NCBI GenBank assembly: GCA_021401465.1
Contig: JADDMT010000153.1
Location: forward strand, 1 to 59,740
Direction of reading: 5' to 3'
Origin: Teratosphaeria epicoccoides
Lineage: Eukaryota > Ascomycota > Dothideomycetes > Mycosphaerellales > Teratosphaeriaceae
Length of the DNA: 59,740 nucleotides
Under the pieces are notes generated by a model, which was given only the letters and a program-made list of their open reading frames with translations, searched no databases and had not been told where the DNA came from. Positions 42,936 to 52,941 of this stretch are shown here, one piece after another. Position 1 is the first letter of the stretch. Every line of letters starts with the position of its first letter. A program made the translations under genes and the position numbers.

Positions 42936-44424
42936 GAAAAACAGATTAAGCTGCTGTTTATGCCAGTAAGTGGAAGTGAACCTTCTGCTATAAATCATCA
43001 AATTGCGGGAACGCCCTAAAGCAATTTCAACCAAGCAGATATGGTAACATGATCTGTGGCACAGGTAATGACTCGTGGTTATTTTTTTTTATTCTTTCAT
43101 GAAAGAATAAAAAAAAATTAGGTAAAATCGAAATTGATGCACGAAAGGAAATGGGTGATCCGCAGCCAAGTTCCATATTTGATAATATGGAGTGCAGTTC
43201 ATCGACTAAATGTTGATTGGCATTGAACAAAAAAAGTTAATGCTTAAGATATAGTCAGGCCTCATTCGAGAGAATGCAGAATTATTTAATACTTTTATTT
43301 AAACTAACCTAAACACACCTAAGCCTTATTACTTAAACTTATGTTTGTAATAGCAGAGCAATTATTATGAATAGATACCCTTAGCAGCTCGTTTTGAAGC
43401 AAGGTACACCGTAGAAAGGTACTCGGCTCACTTAAAGGTTAGCACCCTAACTCAGTGATAGAGTCGAAAAAATAACCTCCAAGGTAAAAAAGTGTAAATC
43501 TAATAAAAATAGAAACTAAAACTACAATAATGAACATCTTTATATAAAATAAAAAAGAAAAATAGCATATGTAAATTTTAGTAATAAAGCCGGATACAAT
43601 GCTGTTGCATCCTACAACAATTCTTTATTACTAAAAAAGACTCTTTGTTTGGAAAACAATTGCTTATCGTGGAATAAATAATGTTAATGGTAATACATAC
43701 ATTGGGAGTACTTTCTTGCTCCGCACGAGATTTCACAAATAATATAACACAGAAGACTTAAAAAAACATAGTACACCTCTTCATAATGCACTTTCAAAAT
43801 ACGAATTTTACATTAGAAATCGTTGAGTATTAGACTAAGGAGAATGCAATTTAAAGGAAACAGTATTTATTAAGAGCTGATTATAAAGATAGCAGGTTCT
43901 TCACTTGGGTTTAAACACAGTGAAAAGACATTAGATTATTTAAAGAAGGTTAGAAAGTTAAGCGCACAAGCTAAACATAAATTATCTTTGGCAGCATCTA
44001 ACAGAACATTAACTGAAGCAGAAAGATAAAATTTATCAATAGTACGTAAAGGTACAAAATTTCCTTATTTTACTCTAAACTTAAAGTATGACTTTTTTAA
44101 TAGGTGTACCAGTTTGTGTATTAGATACAGAGAAAAATACAGAAAAAAATTACACTGGTTTAACAGAAGCTGCAAATGAACCTGGCATAAGCAGAACAGC
44201 TATAAGAAAATCCTGCATAACAGGAATAATATTAAAAAAAAGATATTACATAAAAATTGTGAACCCTTCTGTCACCCCCAATACAGAGAGTGACAGGGGT
44301 ACAGATGACAAATAAAAGTATTAATAATTTAAAAATGGATAGTGATTAAATTAATCACTGTTTAAGGAGAATAATCTTAGCTTTACCTAAACCTTATTAA
44401 GGCAAGGTTAAAAAGATGAAACCG
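42936..44424 (+). other. rnl intron 1 (group I), possibly composite
   Basis: Joining ...GATAGCTGGT to TTTCTGCGAAACCTAT restores the conserved rRNA helix. A full group I core (GATCCGCAGCCAAG, GTTCATCGACTAAATG, CTTAAGATATAGTCA) lies at 43150-43257, far from the 3' end, followed by 1.1 kb containing a dead GIY-YIG gene. The 3' part is either a long P9 extension or a second intron remnant. A perfect 36-bp A/T palindrome lies at 43082-43117. Confidence 0.75.
43640..44312 (+). pseudogene. Decayed GIY-YIG endonuclease in rnl intron 1
   Basis: Pieces in several frames match the family: FTLEIVEYW, AGSSLGFKHSEKTLDYLKKV, LSAQAKHKLSLAASNRT and a NUMOD1-like end (EAANEPGISRTAIRKS). Numerous stops and shifts show it is dead. 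A GC-rich hairpin follows at 44263-44310. Confidence 0.75.
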
Positions 44425-44762
44425 TTTCTGCGAAACCTATATAAGTAGGTGGTTTGAATAACATCATAGCAGGTACAGAATTGTAATGCCGGGCAAGTTT
44501 CAGTTTTTTTTTTCTTTTCTAGAGTAAAAAAGCTGGCTTGCACACATTGGGGGGTCGTGAAGGCTCTATCAGCGGTGATTTGCTCTCGGAAGGGCAATGA
44601 TGGTTTTTGAACTCTCGGACATAGTACGATAAGGTTGTATGTCTAAAGGGAAACAGCCCAGAACAAGAATTAAAGGTTCCAAAATTGTTGTTAAGTGAAA
44701 AAGAGGAAGTATTTTTCGTATACAACCAGGAAATAGGCTTAGAAGCGGCCATTTTTTGAAGA

Positions 44763-46249
44763 CCTACCGGGTGATATGGGAAATCACCTATGTGGGGTAA
44801 ACTATCAAACTCCGGGGACCTCCTAAAGCTTCTGATACCAAGCTGTAATCGAAAGGTTACATGTGGATGAACTAATTACTCATGTATGGTAATAAGTCAG
44901 AAGATATCTGAAAAGATAATGGAATATCGCGGATCTAAGTCAAAAGAATTTTGTAAAAGAGCAACGAGTAGACGGTAGTTGACACAAAAGGTCTCCTTTT
45001 GTGTTTAAGGTGTACTCTAATGGGTTTAGAAATAAACTATCGAGTCAGAATCCCTTCTTAGCAAATAATAAACATGTAGGTAATATGGAATACCCCCTAG
45101 ATTGGGGGTGACAAAAGAATAAGTGTTTAAATTTTAGTACTAGATCTCCTTTTTACATATCCAAAACAAAATTATCAGATTGATGATTAGCTGGATTTGT
45201 AGATGCTGAAGGTTGTTTTCGTATTTCTATTATTAAAAATAAAAATTATAAAGGCAACCCTTGAAATCCGGGTCTTTATAGTGAAAAAACAAATGGATTA
45301 GAGAAGACTATGCCATTATCTGTTAGACTAGGGTTACACTTAAAAGATGAAAAGATTTTAAAGTTAATTCAATCCAGATTAGGGGTCGGAAAAATATATA
45401 AATCTAATACTCGGCCAGATTCAGTTGAATTACAGGTATCCTCTTTTAAGGATATGTCTACTATTCTAAAATTCTTCGATAATTATCCTCTAATTACCCA
45501 AAAATGAGCAGAAAAAAAAAAGCCTATGAATTTATTCTTGATAAACAACATCTTACTATTGAAGGTTTAAGGACATTAGTGGGAATTAAAGCTTTAATTA
45601 ATAAAGGTTTACCAGACCTATTAAGAAAAGCCTTTCCTAAACTTGAACCTGTTAATGTGCAAAGATGCAAAGTTATTAAAGAAATACCTGATCCTGACTG
45701 AATCGCAGGGTTTACAAGCGGTGAGGGAAGTTTCATGGTTAGAGTGTTTAATTCAGCTAACCATGTAATAGGTCATCAGGTACAATTAAAATTTCAAATA
45801 ACTCAACAGTGTCGAGATAAATTTATAATGGAGAAATTAGTTAGTTATTTAGGTTGCGGTTTTATTTCTGAACGTGGAGATATCGTAGATTTTATAGTAA
45901 CAAAATTTACAGATATAACTAATAAAATAATACCATTTTTTTCCTATAATTGGAGTTAAACAAAATAATTATAATGACTTTTGTAAAGCAGCGTATATTA
46001 TTCGACATAAAAAGCATTTAACAGTAGACGGCTTAGAAGAGATAAAACTACTAAAATATAAAATGAACACTTTTAGAAATATTAACTAATATTCTTTTAC
46101 ATAACCTAGCCATGTCATCCCCAGTAGGTGGGGTCTGAATGAGTAGGCAGGTCAAACTTCCCTTTCACCAAGATATTACTAGATAAATCTTTATTTGTAA
46201 GTATTATCTCTTTATTGTTTGTATGATAAATCTGATGGTTATGCGTAAC
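44763..46249 (+). other. rnl intron 2 (group I)
   Basis: It is inserted between the GGCTTAGAAGCGGCC helix and GCGTAACAGAGCACTGG; the exact joints are uncertain by about 15 bases. Core-like sequence lies near 44930-45060 and resembles that of the nad4 intron (GAGCAACGAGTAGACGG). Confidence 0.8.
45120..46088 (+). pseudogene. LAGLIDADG endonuclease in rnl intron 2 with one poly-T frameshift
   Basis: Motif 1 is WLAGFVDAEGCFRISI (about 45181) and motif 2 WIAGFTSGEGSFMVRV (about 45700). Translation is otherwise clean with TGA-Trp, but at the T-run 45939-45945 the frame moves: one frame ends IIPFFSYNWS-stop, and the other continues GVKQNNYNDFCKAAYIIRH to TAA 46088. A single extra T explains it, so it is either newly inactivated or a homopolymer error. 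Confidence 0.8.
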
Positions 46250-46602
46250 AGAGCACTGGTTTACCTATAAGTTAAAAGCATCTAAAATTTAACGGATCTA
46301 AAACAACATACCGAAATCTTGTCTATAGGTAAAAATATTTATCTATAGGGTAGCAGAACATTGAGTACATCTTAGAATTAATGTTTATAATATTAAGTAA
46401 TCCTTGAGATTAACTGAAAAAAAGGAATAATACAAGGAAAGACAATCTCAAGTGAGAATGCTGGCATGAGTAACGAAAAAGGGAAATCCCCTCGCCTTAA
46501 GCTTATGGTATTAATCATTGAAAAGTAGCGGCCCCTAAGTTTATTATACTATCCTAAAGGACTTAACGATGGGAAAAATTTAAGAACTTGGAGCGAATGT
46601 AA

Positions 46603-46640
46603 GGGGGAAGGTCCGTTGAAGGCCTCTAAGAGTACCCTAG
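46603..46640 (+). repeat. GC-rich 38-bp unit in rnl exon, copy 1
   Basis: GGGGGAAGGTCCGTTGAAGG followed by CCTCTAAGAGTACCCTAG. A copy with a few changes lies at 50548-50585, in a different rnl exon. Confidence 0.8.
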
Positions 46641-48124
46641 GCAAGAAGCAGCACTTCTGCTCGCCCACTGGTGTAACGTCCTTATTTGAAGGCCTGGTGA
46701 AGGTAAGTATCCTGCGGGAACTTGCGGATATTACGCGTGTTCGGAGTAAATAAGGAACTGGAAAAACCACCTAAAAAAGAATGATTTGCATTACCGTACC
46801 TAAATACTACCACAAGTGAGCAAGTAGAGAATACAAAGGCGTTTGAGATAACAATCTTCAAGGAACTCGGCAAATTGACACCGTAACTTCGGGATAAGGT
46901 GTGCCATTATTACTAAGACACGAGACGTCTTAGGTAAATAAGAGGAGACATAGAATGGTGTTGTACGACTGTTTAATTAAAACAAAGCACTTTGCATAAG
47001 ACGTTAAGTCAAAGTATTGAGTGTGATTTCTGCCCGATGTTGGCTGGTTAACGAATTTACTTAGTCTGCTAATTTAGGCTTGGTTTTGAAGGATACCCCA
47101 ATCAATGGCGGCCTTACCGATGAGGGTCCTAAGGTAGCGGAATACCCTGGCCGTTAAATGCGGTCTTGCATGAATGATTTAACGATACAACAGCTGTCTC
47201 AAAGATTGTCTCAGTGAAATTGGAATAACTGTGCAGATACAGTTTACCTCTAGTTAGACGAGAAGACCCTATGCAGCTTTACTATTATTAGTTATTGAAT
47301 ATGAAATGAGAAGTTGTAGCGTATAAGGTAGTTGATGAAATACAATTGAAACACCTTTACTTAGTCTTTCATATTACTAGAAGGCGTTCTTGTAAATCTC
47401 TGGCCAAAAAACGATGAAGGATGAAATAAAAGTAAGACCTGAAGGCGCAGGATTGGAGGCCTGTCGTAGCTATGGGTGTGGCTAACAGTCCACTACCATA
47501 TGCGATCGGTGAGGGGTAAGGAGTTTTGAATAGTCTACATATTCTAAGGAAAAAAAATATACTTAAGCCGAACTCCAGTAGGTGGTTTGGTATTAGGAAG
47601 ACATTTGCTAAGAGATAGTTTATGCGGGGCACAGATCCCATAAAAAGTACCTGGGTGTATCCAAAGTCACTTTGTAAATAAGTGAAACTTATTTATATGA
47701 GTTTCCTTAATAAATATGTAATGTAGTTTACATCATATATTTAGATTTTAATTTGCGATAATTTATAATATTTAAAATAATTTATCTAATTATAATTCTA
47801 TTTAAGTTAGATATATAAAATTTTTTTAAGTAAGATTTTAACTATATGGAAAATAGATGTTGAAAAAATATCATTTAAAGTCTATGAATAAAAATTAACC
47901 ATAATTTTTAGAAAAGTGTTATTTTTACTTTTTCAAATAATTTATCGCTGTTTTTTTTTAATGGCATGTTATTTGGATGATTATGATACAACAGGTAAAG
48001 TTTAATGGCTTAATCTTGCTTTACTGTTTGACATACAAGTCTATCAGTCGCGTAAGCGGGGCATATGATCACAAGATGCAGAAAGGAAAGGTCTTGGATT
48101 TTTGAAAAAAGCTACGCTAGGGAT

Positions 48125-49257
48125 TAATTAAAAGCATGTTAGTCCTCCATCTATGTGAATAGGTGGTAATTAAATTGGGTGAATTTCAAGAAAAACTCTT
48201 TATCTGTATGTATTTCTATAGTTCAAGAGTTAACTTGAAGCAAAGCATAATTCAGTACTTTATATTAGATAAAAGAATTATGAATGTTCAACGACTAGAA
48301 AGTGAGTAGTACTAACAATAATCTTTCCACGAGCGCCCAACATCTTGTTCGAAAAAAGTTATCTGGTTATCCTTGCTGTTTTTTTTTCAAGGAAATTGTG
48401 AGAAAACAAAAACACTCTATTATTATAAATTTAAACATGCCAAACAATTTTGACAAAAACAAACTATTAAATATATCGCCTAATAGCAAATCAATGATTG
48501 ATTACAAAAAGTCTTTAAAAAAGCTAAGTGAAAAGCAATGAAATGCAGGCGTAGGTTTAATGCTAGTTTCCTTCGGATGCAAGTATTCAAACTCAAAAGA
48601 GAGGAAAAACATATAGAATTAAATTTGAGTGAGGAAATAAGAACTTACCTTATTTAAATCATGTTTACAATCTTTTTGACGAATGAGTAATATCAAAACC
48701 ACATAAAAAGACCAGGGTTAGCCCTAAAGGTAACACAGTAATAAATTGAGGATTTCAAACTTTAAGTCATGAAGCATTTAATTTTTTAGCCTCATTATTG
48801 ACAAGAAAAAAAGTATTGTAAATAATTTAATTCTAAATCATTTAACTCCTACCCTTCTGTGACCCCCAATTCAGGGGGTCACAGGGGTCCGGATGACAGG
48901 ATTGGCTTACTGATTTATGGATGATGGAGGAAAATTGGATTACAACCCTAACTCAAGAAATAAATCTATTGTTTTAAATACTCAAAGTTTTACAAATAAA
49001 AAAGTTGAAATAATGTGTCTAGAGTTAAACAAGAAATTTTATTTAAATTGTGAAGTTCGTTCTAATAAAGAGAGAAAGATAATAGTGATTAAAAATTATG
49101 ACAATTTTATATCATTGGCAGGACCACACATTATTCCAGAAATGAAATATAAATTACCATAATAATTTTTATACGAAATTTAAGATGATGACATAGTCTG
49201 AACCATACCGTGAGGTGTGGAAGTAGAGAATAAAAAGTCTTTACGGTAACAAAATTG
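48125..49257 (+). other. rnl intron 3 (group I, E. coli position about 2449)
   Basis: Joining ...GCTAGGGAT to AACAGGCTAATT restores the peptidyl-transferase region (GGGAUAACAGGCU). Site L2449 is a known fungal insertion position. Confidence 0.88.
48302..49162 (+). pseudogene. Decayed LAGLIDADG_2 endonuclease in rnl intron 3
   Basis: The C-terminal part is readable: MDDGGKLDYNPNSRNKS, VLNTQSFTNKKVEIMCLEL and HIIPEMKYKLP. Upstream only scattered pieces remain (WGFQTLSHEAFNFLAS). A GC-rich hairpin (48851-48900) sits just before MDDGG. Confidence 0.75.
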
Positions 49258-49308
49258 AACAGGCTAATTGCGCCAGAGAGTACAAATTGAGTGCGCAGTT
49301 TGGCACCT

Positions 49309-50324
49309 TGAAAAAAACTATTTTTAATAAAATTTATAAAAGAACTATGTGATTAAAAGCAACTATGGTAAATAAGAACGTAGATATGAAGGATATCGGG
49401 GTTGGAATAAGAGAATTATTAGTAGGATTGTTACTGGGTGATGGTTTTGTAGGAAGATCTGGAAACAAGGCGTTTATCACTTTGGAGCAAGGGTCAAAAC
49501 ATAAAAGCTATGTATATTATGTTCATAAATTGTTAATTGATGCAGGAATTCCTTTATAAAGTGTTATTCTAGGTCAGATAAAAGATACAATAATCTAAAT
49601 AGCTCTGTCTATTTCAAGTCACATAATTTACAAACTCTAAACTTTTTAGCAGATTTCCGATGGAAAGTTTCCTGACATAGCTAAATGAATGACACCGATT
49701 TGTCTGGCTCATTGAATATGTGGAGATGGACAATATGTTGAAAAAGGAGGAATAACTTTATGTACAGATAACTATACCTTACCTGAGGTAAATTGCGGCC
49801 TTACAAAGTAATTTTAATGCAGACTGTTCTATCCATAATAAAAAAGTGAGAAAAAAAAAAGGCCAGTTTCAATGCTATTAAACCTTTGATTATGGAATAT
49901 GTGCATGAATCATTTTTATACAAACTGCATAAGTAATGCATAAAAAAAAAAAATAGATTGACATTGGGGATTTCACGAGGCAACTCGTGATTAGCAGTGG
50001 GCTATATGCTGGAACACCCTAAAGCCTTTAGTACTTTTATTCTTTCCAAAAAAAAGAATATGAGTGACAATTTAAAGGATTTATTTAACTCGGAATAAAT
50101 GGGCAATCAGCAGGGAAGTTTAAGTAGAATCTTGGCAAATTGTCAATTTAAACCCCTCAACGACTACACGCCTACATCCAGAGCCACGTAATTACTCTTT
50201 ACGCTGGATGAAGATATAGTCTAACCCATTCCTTGCGCTTAGGTGAGTGAAGCTAGGTTGCCTTCATCTTTTTTTCTTGAATAAAAAAAAATAATGGCAA
50301 AGGAAACTAATGGTATAATTTTAG
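49309..50324 (+). other. rnl intron 4 (group I, E. coli position about 2500)
   Basis: Joining ...TTTGGCACCT to CGATGTCGGCTTAGCTC restores the conserved loop. The core includes GGCAATCAGCAGGGAAGTTT, CTCAACGACTACACGCC and GAAGATATAGTCTAAC (50100-50225). Confidence 0.88.
49365..49815 (+). pseudogene. Decayed LAGLIDADG_2 endonuclease in rnl intron 4
   Basis: It starts cleanly (MVNKNVDMKDIG, LLVGLLLGDGFVGRSGNK, VYYVHKLLIDAGIP) and then meets TAA at 49557. Later pieces in another frame (GDGQYVEKGGITLCTDNYT) correspond to the second motif. Dead. Confidence 0.75.
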
Positions 50325-50547
50325 CGATGTCGGCTTAGCTCATCCACATGAATGCAGGAGCCATGAAGGGTTCGACTGTTCGTCGATTAAAGAGCTACAC
50401 GAGCTGGGTTAAATACGTCGTGAGACAGTATGGTTTCTATCTTCTAGAGGAAATTAGAGTAAAATAAGGATAGCCCCTTCGTACGAAAGGAGTTGGGTAT
50501 GCTAACCTATAGTTTATCTGTTGTTTATCTGCTCCGTTGAAAGGAAT

Positions 50548-50585
50548 GGGGGAAGGTCCGTTGAAGGCCTCTAAGAGAACCCTAT
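50548..50585 (+). repeat. GC-rich 38-bp unit in rnl exon, copy 2
   Basis: The same 30-base block as at 46603 with AGAACCCTAT at its end, in the 3' variable part of rnl. Confidence 0.8.
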
Positions 50586-50740
50586 GCTTTCTGTAATGTA
50601 AAGCTAGGCTAAGATGGTAAATATAACTTAAGTTACTCCTTAAGTAAAAATAGCATAGGCACTGCAGAAAAACCACGTTGGTTAAAGATAAGTGCTGAAT
50701 GCATATAGGCACGAAGCTTACCTTAAGATACTCTTAAATA

Positions 50741-51718
50741 TACGTAATATAATATTACGAATTTTCTTTTGTTTTAAAGATAACAGGAAATTGTATAGGC
50801 TTTGACTCAAAGAATTTTGATGTTTTAAGGTACAAAGTACTAATTTTGTAATAAACTAAATAAAAAACTTATCGTATAAATAATTTAGAGCAAAAAGATT
50901 TTTTCCTCAAAGGGTTACCGATTACATTAATTAGGTTTTTCTATAATCTCTTTGTGATTTAATTGTTCACTCTAATTAACCATTGTTTATTGGAATCTTA
51001 CTTTGCTGTATGTATTATCAAGTCTAAAAAGGTCTTTCCTACACTACATTTTATTCGTGTACTTAAGATTGTATTGAATAGCATTATAAAATTACATAAT
51101 AACGTAAGCACGAAAGTCCTTAATCCTCAGTAATTTTTTAGGGATAAAACTAGAATTACAGGCAGACATTTTGAGATAGATTAGCATTATTACGCTTTAT
51201 TACTCTACGTGGATTAAGCATAACATTGTGTTGGGACAAACAGTAACTATTCATATTGATGTCTTTTAGGGAGAAAAGTGCTTTTATCGGGTGTTACGCA
51301 CAAACTTGGTTATGAATTTTTCTCATGAACATGCCAAAACACTTGGGAGAAACTTGGTTATTTAGAGTAATAACTAAGCTTCTAATGGATTTTCCCTACT
51401 TCGGTTAGGAAATATTATGTATAAAGATGGCTTAGAATTACATTAGTCATTACTACATTTACTATCACTTTCTTCACACAACAACAACTCGTGTTTACAC
51501 TAAATAAATATCATATATATAAATACATATAAATAATATAGATTTATGTTTATACAAAATAAATACCATATAAATAAATATACATAAATAATATATATTT
51601 GTCTCTCTAAACTAAGACAAAAACTATACTCTCTCTATTATAGATATAAACAAAAACTAATGATCTTAATAAAAGTTTTTTTTTTCTTTTTTTATTTATT
51701 TTCGTGACATATAATTTA
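50741..51718. other. Spacer after rnl with an atp6 3' relic
   Basis: Mostly featureless A+T sequence. At 51428-51475, AAGATGGCTTAGAATTACAT and TACTACATTTA match the end of atp6 and the first codons of the small ORF behind it (14780-14820). Confidence 0.6.
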
Positions 51719-51786
51719 CATCGAGTTAAACCGGCTATGATCCTGCATTTATTTTCTCGACAAGAAAATTATTTGACAATTAACTC
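51719..51786 (-). pseudogene. Broken inverted copy of trnD
   Basis: On the minus strand it keeps GAGTTAATTGTCAA, the anticodon region TTTCTTGTCGAGAAAA and CGGTTTAACTCG, but the D and T arms no longer pair properly. Confidence 0.75.
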
Positions 51787-51865
51787 CAAATAATAAGAAA
51801 AATGTAGTTTATGTAATTGGAGTTTATACATATGGTAAAAACATCTAGCGGTAAAATATATGGCC

Positions 51866-51933
51866 AATCGAATTTAAATGGATACACATCTCTCTGAAAG
51901 CGACCGGTCTACCATTAACCTATAGCCGTTCGC
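51866..51933 (-). pseudogene. Broken inverted copy of trnG
   Basis: On the minus strand it keeps ACGGCTATAGGTTAATGG and TAGACCGGTCGC, but the anticodon loop is scrambled (TTTCAGAGA). With the trnD copy it forms an inverted image of 40024-40215. Confidence 0.78.
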
Positions 51934-51947
51934 TATATATTTGTGTA

Positions 51948-52019
51948 AAGGAATTAGCTCAATTGGTGGAGCAACCGTTTTACACACGGAAGGTTAGGTG
52001 TTCAATTCACCTATTCCTT
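51948..52019 (+). tRNA. trnV: tRNA-Val (TAC)
   Basis: Acceptor AAGGAAT/ATTCCTT; anticodon stem around TTTACAC with anticodon TAC; T arm TAGGTGTTCAATTCACCTA. Confidence 0.9.
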
Positions 52020-52078
52020 AAGCAGGTGAGGTTTACGTTATATATTTAAAAGTTGGTTTATAATTTACATCTTTGTAC

Positions 52079-52159
52079 ACACACTTGCTCGTTTCTAATT
52101 TAACACACTTGTTCGCTTATAATTTAACACACTTGCTGGCTTATAATTTAACACACTTA
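52079..52159 (+). repeat. 24-bp tandem repeat, 3.4 copies
   Basis: Units at 52079-52102, 52103-52126 and 52127-52150, each ACACACTTGCTCG-like followed by TAATTTA, and a partial fourth. It lies upstream of the copied atp9 leader. Confidence 0.9.
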
Positions 52160-52164
52160 CATCT

Positions 52165-52256
52165 TATCGTTCTTAATTCTTTGTAGCAGATTACATAATA
52201 CTCTCTGTTTAATAATTAAAAATTCTTTTTTGAGCAATAATTAAATAAATATAAAA
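52165..52256 (+). repeat. Copied atp9 leader
   Basis: TTCTTTGTAGCAGATTACAT, TTTAATAATTAAAAATTC and TTTTTTGAGCAA match the real atp9 leader (52853-52941) almost base for base. It now precedes the 52257 ORF. Confidence 0.85.
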
Positions 52257-52814
52257 ATGATAGAATTTGCAGCTCTTCGTACAAAAAAAATAGCTTTATC
52301 TCCCATAGTTATAAGAATAAGGGAAATGTCAAAACTAAGAGCTAAACAAAACTTAGCTGTTAGACAATTTACTTGTTCATCTTTATTTTTATCTGACAAT
52401 ACCTCTAATAATTCTTCTAGCAGTTCTCCTGTAATTGCCCCCCTTTCCCCAGATGCAAGCGATGGAACCATGTTAGACAGTACTAGTAAAATAGTTAGTA
52501 AGTATACTACTAGAGAGGAGATAGAATATTACTTTGATACTAAAAAACAATCCATCATGAATTCTAACCTTAGCGAACAGGAAAAATTGGAGCTCCGGGA
52601 GGAAATGTACACACAAGAGGCTGATGTGAAAGATCTAAATGATATCTCAATAGGCCCTCTTTCCAGAGCTGCTACTGTTAGCCCTTCTCCTGAAAATAGC
52701 AACAATCAATCTCAAGATTCTCAACAACCAGATAACAACAATTCTGATTACCAGGACAGTTCGGATGTTACTTCGGAAGCAGAGCCCTACGACATTACTG
52801 GGGGAGACGAGTAA
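52257..52814 (+). CDS. Stand-alone paralogue of the cob C-terminal extension
   Basis: 185 codons. The head (MIEFAALRTKKIALSPIVI, then RIREMSKLRAKQNLAVRQF) is basic and free of acidic runs, like a mitochondrial targeting peptide, followed by RQFTCSSLFLSDN. The rest matches the cob extension: KYTTREEIEYYFDTKKQS, EEMYTQEADVKDLNDISIG, Ser/Pro/Asn linkers and EPYDITGGDE. No family is recognised. The frame is clean without TGA codons. It sits between a copied atp9 leader and the real one, so it is probably transcribed with atp9. Confidence 0.75.
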   Translation: MIEFAALRTKKIALSPIVIRIREMSKLRAKQNLAVRQFTCSSLFLSDNTSNNSSSSSPVIAPLSPDASDGTMLDSTSKIVSKYTTREEIEYYFDTKKQSIMNSNLSEQEKLELREEMYTQEADVKDLNDISIGPLSRAATVSPSPENSNNQSQDSQQPDNNNSDYQDSSDVTSEAEPYDITGGDE

Positions 52815-52852
52815 TATTGTTCTGGCTTTTCATTTATGAGTTATGTTTTAAG

Positions 52853-52941
52853 TCCTATTTATTCTTTGTAGCAGATTACATAATACTAACTGTTCAATAA
52901 TTAAAAATTATTTTTTGAGCAAAAACTAAATGTAAAAAAAA
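52853..52941 (+). promoter_or_regulatory. atp9 leader
   Basis: ATTCTTTGTAGCAGATTACA and AATTATTTTTTGAGCAAAAA precede the atp9 ATG. The phrase TTGTAG...GATTACA also occurs before nad4 and the ORFs beside it. Confidence 0.5.

Larger units (their letters stand above)
42245..50740 (+). rRNA. rnl: Large subunit rRNA with four group I introns
   Basis: Conserved stretches in order: GAAATATCTTACTAGCTTCAG, GACCCGAAGCCTAGTGATC, ACTAGGATAGCTGGT, GGCTTAGAAGCGGCC, GAGGGTCCTAAGGTAGCGG, GACGAGAAGACCCTATGCAG, AACAGGCTAATTGCGCC, CGTCGTGAGACAGT and the sarcin-ricin-type TTCGTACGAAAGGAGTTGG. The 3' end ATAGGCACGAAGCTTACC lies near 50715. Ends are approximate. Exons are about 42245-42935, 44425-44762, 46250-48124, 49258-49308 and 50325-50740. 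Two exons carry the same 38-bp GC-rich insertion. Confidence 0.93.

Noticed and set aside
43027..43230. Minus-strand frame in rnl
   Set aside because: Falls on the core of a group I intron; no protein motif.
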